A DNA stretch of 64,000 nt from Bacteroidota bacterium. GTDB taxonomy: Bacteria; Bacteroidota; Ignavibacteria; Ignavibacteriales; Ignavibacteriaceae. The position numbers and the translations under genes were made by a program. Under the pieces are notes generated by a model. That model had not been told where the DNA came from, searched no databases, and saw only the letters and a program-made list of their open reading frames with translations. Shown piece by piece: positions 1 through 7,849 of this stretch (positions are counted from its first letter, which is position 1; each line of letters opens with the position of its first letter). The stretch spans positions 1-64,000 of the forward strand of contig JADFLR010000020.1 in NCBI GenBank assembly GCA_022564295.1, in the 5' to 3' direction.

Positions 1-299
1 CTTGGAAAATTGAGAGTTGTTCTACTACAGAGTTTAACGGGATAAAAATAGCAAATTATTTTTATAAAAATGCTGATGAAGAGTTCTTATATGTCTATCA
101 GGTACCATTGTCTTTGCTGAAAGAAAATAATATTCTCAAACTAAGTGAAAATCTCCTAGAATATTTAAATTCAGGGAAATGTTTTTCTAATAGAAAAGGG
201 GAAACAGTTTATTTATTAAAGAAATCAGGCGAGGATATCTTTGGTTATGCAATTAATAGGCAAAACAGGGATTTAATAGTGGAAATTTGTAATAAATGA
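1..299 (+). CDS. 3' end of a protein of unknown function (truncated by window edge)
   Basis: The reading frame that ends with TGA at 297-299 is open without a stop back to base 3, so about 98 C-terminal residues are visible (from a Trp-Lys-Ile-Glu stretch to VEICNK). A TTG at 108 could start a 63-residue product, but the open frame upstream makes a longer gene entering from the left more likely. The visible part is mixed hydrophilic with two aromatic clusters and shows no motif I recognise. No function is proposed. The next gene follows after 80 bases with its own promoter. Confidence 0.55.
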   Translation, partial: WKIESCSTTEFNGIKIANYFYKNADEEFLYVYQVPLSLLKENNILKLSENLLEYLNSGKCFSNRKGETVYLLKKSGEDIFGYAINRQNRDLIVEICNK

Positions 300-318
300 A
301 AGATACTGTTCCAATTTC

Positions 319-349
319 TTGATTATCCACTTCAATTTTAATAAATTTG
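319..349 (+). promoter_or_regulatory. Bacteroidota-type promoter (TTG / TAAATTTG)
   Basis: TTG at 319-321 and TAAATTTG at 342-349 are 20 bases apart. This matches the -33 TTG and -7 TAnnTTTG pattern of the Bacteroidota primary sigma factor. It lies just upstream of the zinc-ribbon gene and rpsU, which it would drive. Pattern match only. Confidence 0.45.
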
Positions 350-379
350 TAATTACACATTTCTAATAAAGGCTTTTAG

Positions 380-760
380 TTGGCTAGATTAAAAAATATT
401 GAGGCATTTTGTTCTACATGCAATACCATTAGTAAAATGGAAATCTCCGGGGAATTATCCGGCGATGAAAACGTGAATAAAAGATGGGCAAAATGCAAGA
501 AATGTAAACAGACAATGGTCATTGATCTGGAAGAAAATTTTGGAGCCAGTAAGGTCTCGCTCGAAGGAATTGAGAATTCGGAATGTACTACTTACTCCCC
601 AACTAAAACTTACGAACTTGGGGAAGCCATTTATCATCAGAATTGGGATGACTTCGGCAAGGTAGTTACAAAAGAAACTCTATCGAACGGAAGGAATTCA
701 ATTTCGGTTGAGTTTCAGAAATCCGGACTTAAAAAATTAATAGAATCATTAAATAATTAA
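380..760 (+). CDS. Zinc-ribbon protein with C-terminal beta domain, upstream of rpsU
   Basis: A 126-residue soluble protein. Residues about 11-14 (CSTC) and 39-42 (CKKC) form a CxxC...CxxC zinc ribbon separated by 24 residues. The C-terminal third (about 74-122) reads as a small beta domain with the pattern Y-x-x-G-x-x-I-Y-H-x-x-W-x-D-x-G and ends in a GLKKL-type strand, reminiscent of small CarD/zinc-ribbon hypotheticals in deltaproteobacteria. The start is TTG at 380; there is no better start downstream before the first Cys pair. It is 24 bases upstream of rpsU and probably co-transcribed, which suggests a nucleic-acid or translation-related role, but that is inference from context. Confidence 0.7.
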   Translation: MARLKNIEAFCSTCNTISKMEISGELSGDENVNKRWAKCKKCKQTMVIDLEENFGASKVSLEGIENSECTTYSPTKTYELGEAIYHQNWDDFGKVVTKETLSNGRNSISVEFQKSGLKKLIESLNN

Positions 761-784
761 GCAACCTGAAAGAGGTGATTAAAT

Positions 785-979
785 TTGGTTGGAATTAATA
801 TCGGCGACAACGAATCTATTGATAAAGCACTAAGAAGATTTAAAAAGAAATATGAAAGATCGGGGATTCTAAAAGAATTTAAGAAAAGAACTTTTTTTGT
901 AAAACCATCCGTTAAAAAACGATTGGAAAGAATTAAAGCTGCAAGACGTGCACATCGCCCAATGAGGTTTACACAATAA
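785..979 (+). CDS. rpsU: 30S ribosomal protein S21
   Basis: A 64-residue basic protein with the S21 family hallmarks: a short beta start, then the [13 protein letters not shown] helix (about residues 19-31) and a basic tail with [10 protein letters not shown]21 binds 16S rRNA near the anti-Shine-Dalgarno and helps mRNA selection; in Bacteroidota it has been linked to the occluded anti-SD. Start is TTG at 785 with GAGGTGAT about 10 bases upstream, a clear ribosome binding site. A strong hairpin terminator follows directly. Confidence 0.95.
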   Translation: MVGINIGDNESIDKALRRFKKKYERSGILKEFKKRTFFVKPSVKKRLERIKAARRAHRPMRFTQ

Positions 980-983
980 AACT

Positions 984-1015
984 AAGCCCCTCTTTTTTGA
1001 GGGGCTTTTTTTATT
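984..1015. terminator. Bidirectional terminator between rpsU and the LOG gene
   Basis: AAGCCCCTC (984-992) pairs with GAGGGGCTT (999-1007) and is followed by a T-run, with A-rich sequence on the other side. It stands between two convergent genes; the minus-strand gene ends at 1011 inside the T-run, so the hairpin can serve both. Confidence 0.85.
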
Positions 1016-1868
1016 TAAGATCCAGAACAGGTTCAATAATTGTTGGGAATTTTCCTCTTGCGTAATGTTTTTCTAAGTGCTTAACAACCTTATCAAAAAC
1101 CTCGTCAATACTGCTACAAAAGTTTAACAGTTTTAAATCCGATTCGCTTATCATTCCTTTTTCCACCAGCACATCAAAATTGATAATACTTTTCCAATAC
1201 TTCTCATCGTATATTACCATTAACAGTTTCTTTTTTATCTTTTTCGTTTGAACCAACGTTAATACTTCAAAACATTCATCCATAGTACCAAAGCCGCCGG
1301 GAAAAATAATTAATGCTTTTGAGAGATACGCAAACCAGAATTTTCGCATAAAGAAATAATGGAATTCAAAACTTAAATCCGGCGTAACATAACGGTTAAC
1401 AAATTGTTCAAATGGAATGCTGATATTCAAACCAACAGAATAACCGCCTGCTTTTTTAGCACCTCTGTTTGCTGCTTCCATTATTCCGGGTCCGCCGCCG
1501 GTACAAACAATAAACCTGTTTGCTGTTGTATCCAGATTTAACGACCATTCAGTCAGTCGACGTGAAAGTTCAACAGCCTCCTCATAATAGCGAGACATAT
1601 CAACCATTAACTGTGAATATCTCAGTTTCTGTGCAAAGCCAGGTGCTTTAGGATTCATTTTATTTATTTTTCTGTAATCAGCCAATACATCTCTTTTCGA
1701 TTTTAACCTTGCTGAACCGAAGAATACAATTGTATCCATTATTTTATGCTTACGAAACTTACTCTTCGGTTGAAGATACTCGGCTAATATTCTTAACGCT
1801 CTTCCATCTCTCGAATTAAGAAAACTATCATTCTCATATGCTTTTTTAGGTTTAATAATTGTTACCAT
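1011..1868 (-). CDS. LOG-family (TIGR00730) nucleotide phosphoribohydrolase
   Basis: A 285-residue Rossmann-like protein of the LOG / lysine-decarboxylase-like family, whose members cleave the N-glycosidic bond of (cytokinin) nucleoside 5'-monophosphates. The two family motifs are visible: GGGPGIMEA at about 124-132 and PGGFGTMDE at 190-198, the latter carrying the catalytic Glu. It is longer than the 180-200 residue minimal LOG proteins, with about 45 extra N-terminal residues and a C-terminal tail, like the bacterial type II forms. Start ATG at 1868. The natural substrate (AMP or another nucleotide) cannot be told from sequence. Confidence 0.85.
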   Translation of the reverse strand: MVTIIKPKKAYENDSFLNSRDGRALRILAEYLQPKSKFRKHKIMDTIVFFGSARLKSKRDVLADYRKINKMNPKAPGFAQKLRYSQLMVDMSRYYEEAVELSRRLTEWSLNLDTTANRFIVCTGGGPGIMEAANRGAKKAGGYSVGLNISIPFEQFVNRYVTPDLSFEFHYFFMRKFWFAYLSKALIIFPGGFGTMDECFEVLTLVQTKKIKKKLLMVIYDEKYWKSIINFDVLVEKGMISESDLKLLNFCSSIDEVFDKVVKHLEKHYARGKFPTIIEPVLDLK

Positions 1869-2071
1869 AGTTTATCCGTATTAGTTTATATTTATTTTTT
1901 ATTGTTAGAATTTTTAGAAAAAGGCGGAGGATAAGTTAATCTCCCTTTTTAATTTTGAATACTATATATTTGAACCAAGTGAAATCGCGCTGCTTTATTT
2001 TTAACTCACTTATAATTATTAATAATTAAACTTAACAAATATATTTTAAAATTAGTAATGCGTAATTATTT

Positions 2072-3367
2072 ATGTTGAAGGTTATAATTCATGGTGTATT
2101 GATAATCACAGTTATCATTTCGAGTTTATTTTCTTCATCAACCGAAGATATACAATCGAAAATAAGAGGAATATTGGACGCATTTCCAGCGAGCACCGAA
2201 ATAGCAATTCTTATTTTCAATCCTTTAACAGAAGATACAATTTATTCCGTTAATCATACGCGTTCAATGATCCCGGCATCCAACACAAAACTTTTTACAA
2301 CAGCAACCGCACTTAAAATTATGGGGCGCGATTTTCTTCTTCACGCAAAAATACTGATGGATAATAATGCTCTTACCGACAGTATAGTAACCGGCAATGT
2401 TTATATAAAAGGTTTGGGTAATTCTGTTTTTTCATCGGAGGATTTAGATAGTCTTGTATCGGAAATTAGTAAAAAAGGAATGACAAAAATTACAGGTGAT
2501 ATAATAGGCGATGATACTTTTTTTGATGATGTTTACACAAGGGATGACTGGATAAAAGACGAAAAAGCAAATGTAAATCTGCCTCCTGTTTCGGCTTTGG
2601 TGATTGATAGAAATACAAAGTATGTTAAAAAGAAAAGAAGAGGCAGGTGGAGAACTTACAGGGTAAATGTAACTAATCCACCAAAGTATGCGGCACAATT
2701 GTTAAAACAAAAACTTGTTGAATCAGGTATTAATGTAGAGGGCGTGGCAAAAACAGGAGAAACTCCTCTTACCGCAACAGTAATAGTTCAATCATCAGTG
2801 GTACTAAATAAACTGATACAATTAATAAACAAAAACAGCGATAATTTTTTAGCAGAATGTTTGTTCAAAACCATAGGTGCTATTGCAAGCGGCAAACAGG
2901 GCAATTCATTTTATTCCACTCAAGCTATTTTAACGTTTATTAAAGATAATGCAATTTATTCTGAGAATACTTCAATAGTTGATGGTTCCGGTATTTCCAG
3001 ATTCGATCAGATTACAGTTGGGGCTATCATTGGCTTATTGGAAATTATGTATTTTGATCTTAAAAATTTTCCCGATTTCTATAATTCATTAAGCATAGCC
3101 GGAGTTGACGGCACGCTTGAAAAACGATTGGACAAAAAAGGTGACCCGATTAATTTCAGAGGAAAGACGGGAACGCTTAACGGTGTTTCATCTTTATCTG
3201 GTTACTTAACAACAAAAAGTGGTGATGAATTAATTATAAGTATGATTTTCGAATTTAAACGCGGCGGCTCAAAAAAATACCGTGATGCACAGGATAAAAT
3301 AATCGAGATACTTAACGATTGGAACGAAGAAACCCCCGAAGAAATTGATCTTCAGGGTATTAAATAG
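2072..3367 (+). CDS. dacB: D-alanyl-D-alanine carboxypeptidase/endopeptidase (PBP4, peptidase S13)
   Basis: A 431-residue exported peptidoglycan hydrolase. An N-terminal hydrophobic segment (about 4-22) is a signal peptide or anchor. The penicillin-binding triad is complete: SNTK at 70-73, SDN at 256-258 and KTG at 365-367; the long spacing between the first two is the class C insert typical of PBP4. It trims or cleaves peptide cross-links in the periplasm. Start ATG at 2072. It converges with secG, whose stop lies 12 bases beyond its own stop. Confidence 0.9.
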   Translation: MLKVIIHGVLIITVIISSLFSSSTEDIQSKIRGILDAFPASTEIAILIFNPLTEDTIYSVNHTRSMIPASNTKLFTTATALKIMGRDFLLHAKILMDNNALTDSIVTGNVYIKGLGNSVFSSEDLDSLVSEISKKGMTKITGDIIGDDTFFDDVYTRDDWIKDEKANVNLPPVSALVIDRNTKYVKKKRRGRWRTYRVNVTNPPKYAAQLLKQKLVESGINVEGVAKTGETPLTATVIVQSSVVLNKLIQLINKNSDNFLAECLFKTIGAIASGKQGNSFYSTQAILTFIKDNAIYSENTSIVDGSGISRFDQITVGAIIGLLEIMYFDLKNFPDFYNSLSIAGVDGTLEKRLDKKGDPINFRGKTGTLNGVSSLSGYLTTKSGDELIISMIFEFKRGGSKKYRDAQDKIIEILNDWNEETPEEIDLQGIK

Positions 3368-3379
3368 AATTTTATGTTT

Positions 3380-3748
3380 TTACTGCTGTCCGTCTGAAGA
3401 TTGATTATTCTCAATCGGCAATTGATTTTGCTGAGGTAAAGTTGGAGTTTCCGGTATTATTGTTCTTCCAGATTGTTGAATAATACTTCTTTGCTCAACA
3501 GTGGTTTGCCCGGGCAAGAAAAACAAATTTATCACCACAGCCAAAACAGCTACAATGCCCGATAGCCACCAGGTTGCTTTGCTAAGAAAATCTGCCGTTC
3601 TTCTTGTTCCAAACATCGCACCTACATTTCCGCCTCCGGCACCACCAAAAGTCCCTGCTAAGCCGCTGCCTTTACTCGATTGCAGTAAAACAACAATAAT
3701 AAGCAACACAGCCGTGATTGTTGCGATAATAATTAATAATGAATACAT
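3380..3748 (-). CDS. secG: Preprotein translocase subunit SecG
   Basis: A 122-residue inner-membrane protein. The first helix (MYSLLIII... to about residue 23) is followed by the SecG loop LLQSSKGSGLAGTFGGAG and a second helix around 58-78. The C-terminal tail is Gln/Pro/Asn-rich. The start is the ATG at 3746-3748 with AGGAGT 8 bases upstream. A longer frame reading into the neighbouring tRNA gives an N-terminus that is merely translated tRNA and was rejected. SecG associates with SecYE and stimulates SecA-driven export. Confidence 0.92.
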   Translation of the reverse strand: MYSLLIIIATITAVLLIIVVLLQSSKGSGLAGTFGGAGGGNVGAMFGTRRTADFLSKATWWLSGIVAVLAVVINLFFLPGQTTVEQRSIIQQSGRTIIPETPTLPQQNQLPIENNQSSDGQQ

Positions 3749-3769
3749 ATTTTTACTCCTTAAAATTAG

Positions 3770-3843
3770 TAGCGGAGGAGGGATTCGAACCCCCGACACG
3801 TGGATTATGATTCCACTGCTCTAACCAACTGAGCTACCCCGCC
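3770..3843 (-). tRNA. tRNA with CAU anticodon (Met, elongator type)
   Basis: A 74-base cloverleaf on the minus strand. The acceptor strand GGCGGGG pairs with CTCCGCT, the D-arm has GCTC/GAGC, and the anticodon stem GTGGA/TCCAC encloses the loop ATCATAA with anticodon CAT. The T-loop is TTCGAAT and the discriminator is A. CCA is not encoded. The first pair is G-U rather than mismatched, so this is not an initiator; an Ile tRNA with lysidine-modified CAU is the alternative. It lies 21 bases upstream of secG on the same strand. Confidence 0.9.
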
Positions 3844-3988
3844 AATTCATATTTAGCCTGTAAAGATAATTACAAATCAAATAATTTCAAAAACTTTGGT
3901 AAGTAAAAATTAGGGGCAATCCTTTTGATAATATGGAAAAATAACTGTAAACCCAAAATTAAGTGATGATTAAGTCATCAACAATAAT

Positions 3989-3996
3989 TACATTTG
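3989..3996 (+). promoter_or_regulatory. Possible -7 box (TACATTTG) of the C39-like/isochorismatase operon
   Basis: TACATTTG fits TAnnTTTG and lies 21 bases ahead of the ATG at 4017. No convincing TTG is seen at the expected distance upstream, so this is a weak call. Confidence 0.3.
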
Positions 3997-4016
3997 CACA
4001 TTAAAATTACATTGCT

Positions 4017-4859
4017 ATGAGTTTTTATCCACAACCTTTTAAATATCAGTGCGGTCCTTTTGCTCTTAAATATGCCTTGGTAATGCTTGGCAGATTTGAG
4101 AGCGAAAAGTTCATCGCTAAAAAAGCGGGAAGTAATTGGTGGTATGGAACAGACGAGATTGGTCTTGAAAAAGCCGCAAAGTCTTTTAATTGCAGAATGA
4201 AGTACTTCCGCCGCGAAACCTCAACCGATGCGGTGATAGCATTAACCAAGAATTTGAGAAAAGGTTATCCCTGCATTCTCAGTGTAGATGATTGGAGCCA
4301 TTGGATAACAGTTGTAAATTGGCAGCAGGGAAAATTTATCGTAATTGATAGCTCGTTAGATAATGTGATAAGGATCAACTCTGCCAATCAGATTGCACGA
4401 CGATGGAAATATGTTGACCCCGATAATTCTTTCCGCAGTTATGATGGCTATGCTGTAATTCCTAACTTTAAATCATTAACAAAGGCAAAGTTAACACTTG
4501 CAAAAGCAAAGCATGTGATGAATAAGCGTAACAGAGAATTAGCACGTAACTGGGATACATATTTTAACGATCTTATTGCGATTTGCAGACCATTAACTTC
4601 ACTTTCGGTTTACACAATTACGTTTGGTGAGTTCTTAAGAAGAAACGAAAAATTATTGATCGAGCAGGTTGCATACTGGCATGGCTCGCCATCTTACAAT
4701 GAATTAAAAAAGATATTTAACAATCTTAAGTTTGTTGCCGATATCTACAATCTTGTTATTTACGAGGAACATCAGCGAAAAGCACTTGTTGATTTAACCA
4801 GCTTGCTGATGATGTACACTTGCGGCAAATACGGAATGAACAAAATTTATTCATCCTAA
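4017..4859 (+). CDS. Peptidase C39-like protein
   Basis: A 280-residue cytoplasmic protein (no signal peptide). The N-terminal half has the papain-like C39 arrangement: the QCGP motif at 11-14 with Cys12 as nucleophile, His95 in DDWSHWITVV, and Asp111 in a VIDSSLD stretch. C39 domains in ABC exporters cleave double-glycine leaders; stand-alone C39-like proteins are of unknown substrate. The C-terminal 120 residues are helical, with no motif I recognise. It is followed after 14 bases by an isochorismatase-family gene and likely forms an operon with it. Confidence 0.7.
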   Translation: MSFYPQPFKYQCGPFALKYALVMLGRFESEKFIAKKAGSNWWYGTDEIGLEKAAKSFNCRMKYFRRETSTDAVIALTKNLRKGYPCILSVDDWSHWITVVNWQQGKFIVIDSSLDNVIRINSANQIARRWKYVDPDNSFRSYDGYAVIPNFKSLTKAKLTLAKAKHVMNKRNRELARNWDTYFNDLIAICRPLTSLSVYTITFGEFLRRNEKLLIEQVAYWHGSPSYNELKKIFNNLKFVADIYNLVIYEEHQRKALVDLTSLLMMYTCGKYGMNKIYSS

Positions 4860-4873
4860 AATAAAATGATATA

Positions 4874-5443
4874 ATGGAAAACAACGTAAAACGATTTGAT
4901 AAATTATTAACTAAAGATAAAACTGCTCTGCTTATAATTGATATACAGGAAAGAATTATCCGTGTTATTAATGAATATGAAGCAGTAGTTGAAAACACAC
5001 TAAAACTTGTAAAGGGATTCAAAGCTCTCGGAATTCCGATTTACTACACCGAGCAATATCCAAAAGGATTGGGTCCAACTGTAGAATCAATACAAAACGA
5101 ATTGGAAGGGAATGAAGCAATTCAGAAACTTTCATTTAGCTGTTCTGGAGCAGGTGATTTGTTTAATGAATTAAAAAAGAATGGAATATCTCAAGTTGTT
5201 GTGTGCGGAGTTGAAACACATGTATGTGTTCAGCAAACTGTTCTCGATTTGATTACAAACGATTTTCAGGTAAACCTTGCGGCTGATGCAGTATCTTCAA
5301 GAAGAGTAAAAGATTATGAAATTTCTTTATCAAGAATGGGGCAGCAAGGAGCGGATGTTACAACTGCAGAAGCCATTCTCTTTGAATTGTTGAATGTTTG
5401 CGGAACAGATACGTTTAAACAGATATCAAAAATCGTAAAATGA
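4874..5443 (+). CDS. Isochorismatase-family cysteine hydrolase
   Basis: A 189-residue alpha/beta hydrolase of the nicotinamidase/isochorismatase fold. The triad can be placed at Asp23 (ALLIIDIQE), Lys85 and Cys118 within VCGVETHVCVQQT; the cis-peptide motif V-E-T precedes the Cys. Metal-binding D-x-H of true nicotinamidases is not evident, so the substrate is open. It starts 14 bases after the C39-like gene. Confidence 0.85.
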   Translation: MENNVKRFDKLLTKDKTALLIIDIQERIIRVINEYEAVVENTLKLVKGFKALGIPIYYTEQYPKGLGPTVESIQNELEGNEAIQKLSFSCSGAGDLFNELKKNGISQVVVCGVETHVCVQQTVLDLITNDFQVNLAADAVSSRRVKDYEISLSRMGQQGADVTTAEAILFELLNVCGTDTFKQISKIVK

Positions 5444-5739
5444 TACACGAAATATTTAAAATTTAATTCTTATAAAGACATTCTCATTTTGGTTATCAAT
5501 TTGAAACTACAGCATCCAATTAATTTAATTGATAGCAATAACCAATCGAAATCCTAATACATAGACTGAATTAAAGGTTTCGGTCAGCTCATAAAATCTT
5601 TATCACAATTTGATAAATTCTCAAATTAAAACAGCTAAAAAACTTTAGTTTTCGTAAGAATTTCTAATAATATTAAGTAATAATTACAATGGCTATTATT
5701 TTAAGATTAATCTATTTTAACTACCTAAACTTTTATGGA
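5444..5739. other. AT-rich intergenic region upstream of a sigma-54 promoter
   Basis: About 300 bases with no credible ORF. Its position directly upstream of the sigma-54 site makes it the place where an enhancer-binding protein and a DNA-bending protein would bind. No clear long dyad was seen. Confidence 0.4.
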
Positions 5740-5740
5740 T

Positions 5741-5756
5741 TGGCACAAGGGTTGCA
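5741..5756 (+). promoter_or_regulatory. Sigma-54 (RpoN) promoter
   Basis: TGGCAC at 5741-5746, five bases, then TTGCA at 5752-5756. The GG (5742-5743) and GC (5754-5755) are exactly ten bases apart, the invariant -24/-12 spacing of RpoN promoters. The predicted start of transcription is near 5767, ahead of the leader ORF (5790) and the TPR gene. Transcription would need a sigma-54 activator, none of which is in this window. Confidence 0.8.
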
Positions 5757-5789
5757 CAAGTTTTACGGTGGTAAACGGGAGACAGGGAA

Positions 5790-5840
5790 ATGAGTATAGA
5801 TTACTCAATAATTATAGCACCGAAACCAGAAAGTAATTGA
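5790..5840 (+). CDS. 16-codon leader ORF overlapping the TPR gene start
   Basis: ATG at 5790 with GGGAGA/AGGGA just upstream encodes MSIDYSIIIAPKPESN and ends in TGA at 5838-5840. The stop overlaps the TTG start (5837-5839) of the following TPR gene. The arrangement looks like translational coupling: ribosomes ending the leader could re-initiate on the TTG, which has no strong ribosome binding site of its own outside the leader. Whether the peptide itself does anything is unknown; the alternative is that it is a chance ORF. Confidence 0.45.
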   Translation: MSIDYSIIIAPKPESN

Positions 5841-7069
5841 GCAAAAATTATCCAAATATCGAACCGTTAGTTGAAGAGGTTATAAAGAATTTTTTTACGG
5901 AAGTAGAAGCCGAAGAGTTTAACTCAAATTATTTAGCTGCTGAACAACCGCAAGATGTATCTGACGAAAAACTTAAAGAAAAATTTGATGTCGATTTACA
6001 AAGCGGTATCAAAACACGTTCTCAAGTAGATCTTCTTATAACATTTGCAGAGAATAAACTTTCTAAAGAAAAATTTATAGACTTGCTTCTTTTTGTGGGG
6101 CAATCTACAATTACCAGCGGTGAATATTCTACTGCACTGGAAATCCATGAAAAATTAGCTCACTCCTCCGAAGATACTCCACAAATGAAAAACATTGCAG
6201 CCAATGCTTTTTTAAGAATGGGTGAGGTCTACAGCAGCCAGGCAAAATGGGAACTGAGTTTTAACTATTTGGGCAAAGCCGATAAACTATTCCTGGAGGA
6301 GAATGATGTAAAAGGCAATGCTGAGTGTGAAAACTTAATGGGAACAATCTTCGGAGATAAAGGCGAACTACAAAAAGCAGTTGAGCATTTTGAAAAAGCA
6401 TTAGATGTTCTCGTTGATAATCCCGATAATGTTTTAAAGGGGAAAATTGAAATAAATCTTGGTATTATTAATAACATACAAGGTAAATACGATTCGGCGC
6501 TCTCATATTTCCGCCGTGCACTCTTAAATTTTGAAAAAGCAGATGATATACGAAGAGTTGCAGAAGTAAGGCAGGATATGGGAATGGTTTATACCCAGAA
6601 GAAAGAATTCCGAGAAGCATTAAGTGAATTTGATTTGAGTTTAATGGCAGCAAAAGAAGTAAATTATCTTCAATCATTCGGAATAAATTATCTTAGCAAA
6701 GCTTACGTTTACACACAGTTATCCGATTTTGATTTTGCCGAAGCATTTGCAGATAAATCGATGGAAGTTGCTTATAAGCTGGATGATAAACTTACTATTG
6801 CTGAGGTTTATAAGATTAAAGGAATTATTCAGCGAAACAAAAATAAACTTGCAGCCGCCGAAAATTATCTGCTCACAAGTCTTCGTTTAAATAGCGAAAC
6901 CGGAAACAAACTAAACCAGGCAGAAACATCTTACGAATTAGGTATTCTTTACAATATGGCAGATGATAAAGAAAAGAGTAATAAATACTTTGCCGATGCC
7001 TTGGACTATTACAAAATGATTGAAGCTGAAGAAGAAATTAGAGAAATAGAGAAACTGTTAAAAAAGTAA
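5837..7069 (+). CDS. Tetratricopeptide-repeat protein under sigma-54 control
   Basis: A 410-residue soluble helical protein. From about residue 90 to the end there are roughly eight TPR units, for example the segments with GNAECENLMGTIFGDKGELQ, LGIINNIQGKYDSALSYF and DMGMVYTQKKEFREALSEF. The acidic N-terminus (1-85) is not TPR and is unknown. TPRs bind protein partners; no catalytic domain is visible. Start TTG at 5837, overlapping the leader stop. Preceded by a sigma-54 promoter, so expression is likely signal-dependent; a role as a sensor or scaffold is inference. Confidence 0.8.
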   Translation: MSKNYPNIEPLVEEVIKNFFTEVEAEEFNSNYLAAEQPQDVSDEKLKEKFDVDLQSGIKTRSQVDLLITFAENKLSKEKFIDLLLFVGQSTITSGEYSTALEIHEKLAHSSEDTPQMKNIAANAFLRMGEVYSSQAKWELSFNYLGKADKLFLEENDVKGNAECENLMGTIFGDKGELQKAVEHFEKALDVLVDNPDNVLKGKIEINLGIINNIQGKYDSALSYFRRALLNFEKADDIRRVAEVRQDMGMVYTQKKEFREALSEFDLSLMAAKEVNYLQSFGINYLSKAYVYTQLSDFDFAEAFADKSMEVAYKLDDKLTIAEVYKIKGIIQRNKNKLAAAENYLLTSLRLNSETGNKLNQAETSYELGILYNMADDKEKSNKYFADALDYYKMIEAEEEIREIEKLLKK

Positions 7070-7080
7070 TCTGAAACGAG

Positions 7081-7096
7081 TCCCGATTTATCGGGA
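7081..7096. repeat. Short palindrome TCCCGA-TTTA-TCGGGA
   Basis: Perfect 6-bp stem with a 4-base loop, flanked by CGAG on both sides, between the TPR gene and the Yip1 gene. It has no T-run; it may be part of a small dispersed palindrome or support RNA 3'-end stability. Confidence 0.4.
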
Positions 7097-7163
7097 CGAG
7101 TTCCATCTGACCAAAAAGAGAAATTATAAACAGATGAAAAAAATATTTGACTGGAAAATTAAT

Positions 7164-7200
7164 AAATGCTTGCCCGAAATTTTCAGGCAAGCATTTTAAT
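7164..7200. terminator. Bidirectional terminator between TPR and Yip1 genes
   Basis: AAATGCTTGCC (7164-7174) pairs with GGCAAGCATTT (7186-7196) around a short loop, with T-rich sequence after it on both strands. It separates two convergent genes. Confidence 0.8.
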
Positions 7201-7207
7201 TTTAAAT

Positions 7208-7804
7208 TTAGTTATAGAAATTAGCAGCGCCCCACATACTTAATCCGAAAACAGAAAGCAATATAGTTGTAAGAATAGCAACAATAACAAAATAAACTAC
7301 AATCAATACAACTATTGAAACGATGATATATCCTATTTTCTTTTCTTCTGGTGTTTGCATTAATGGAGAGAAACCTAGGTACAACACGTACAATCCATAT
7401 AATCCAAACAAACTGCCAAGCCAACCAATTGCCGGAATTATATTTAAAATGCCTCCTACCCAGACAGGAGTCATGGAATAAGCAATAAGCTGTAATGCTC
7501 GCCCTAAATTCTTTTGTGATCCAAAACTTGGTGCAAGTGCATCAATAATAAACGCTGCAATAAAAACAGAAACAACAGCATTTATAAGCTGCACTAAAGC
7601 CAAAGCTATACCATAATTTAACGATTTAAAGCCCATTATACCAATTACTCCCCAACCAATTACCAGCGCAATTGCAGGTATAATTGCCAGCGGAAAGACA
7701 TAACCGGTTATTATCTGTTGGATGTTCGGCTCTTCATTTGCCACTACATCCCATTCGGTTTTAGGACTTGTAATAATATTTTTAGCCCTGTCAACTAAAT
7801 TCAT
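7208..7804 (-). CDS. Yip1-family integral membrane protein
   Basis: A 198-residue protein with a short soluble N-terminus (NLVDRAKNIITSPKTEWDV, the usual Yip1-domain opening) and about five hydrophobic helices. Bacterial Yip1 proteins are of unknown function in the inner membrane. Start ATG at 7804 with AGGAGAAG upstream. It is 45 bases downstream of the lipoprotein gene 7850-8542, probably one transcript. Confidence 0.75.
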   Translation of the reverse strand: MNLVDRAKNIITSPKTEWDVVANEEPNIQQIITGYVFPLAIIPAIALVIGWGVIGIMGFKSLNYGIALALVQLINAVVSVFIAAFIIDALAPSFGSQKNLGRALQLIAYSMTPVWVGGILNIIPAIGWLGSLFGLYGLYVLYLGFSPLMQTPEEKKIGYIIVSIVVLIVVYFVIVAILTTILLSVFGLSMWGAANFYN

Positions 7805-7849
7805 ACTTCTTCTCCTTTAGTTTGTTAGAATGATAAATTCAATTAAATT

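Noticed and set aside
3749-3799. 17-residue N-terminal extension of SecG (frame open into the tRNA gene)
   Set aside because: The added residues are a translation of the tRNA-Met 3' part; a good ATG with ribosome binding site lies at 3748.
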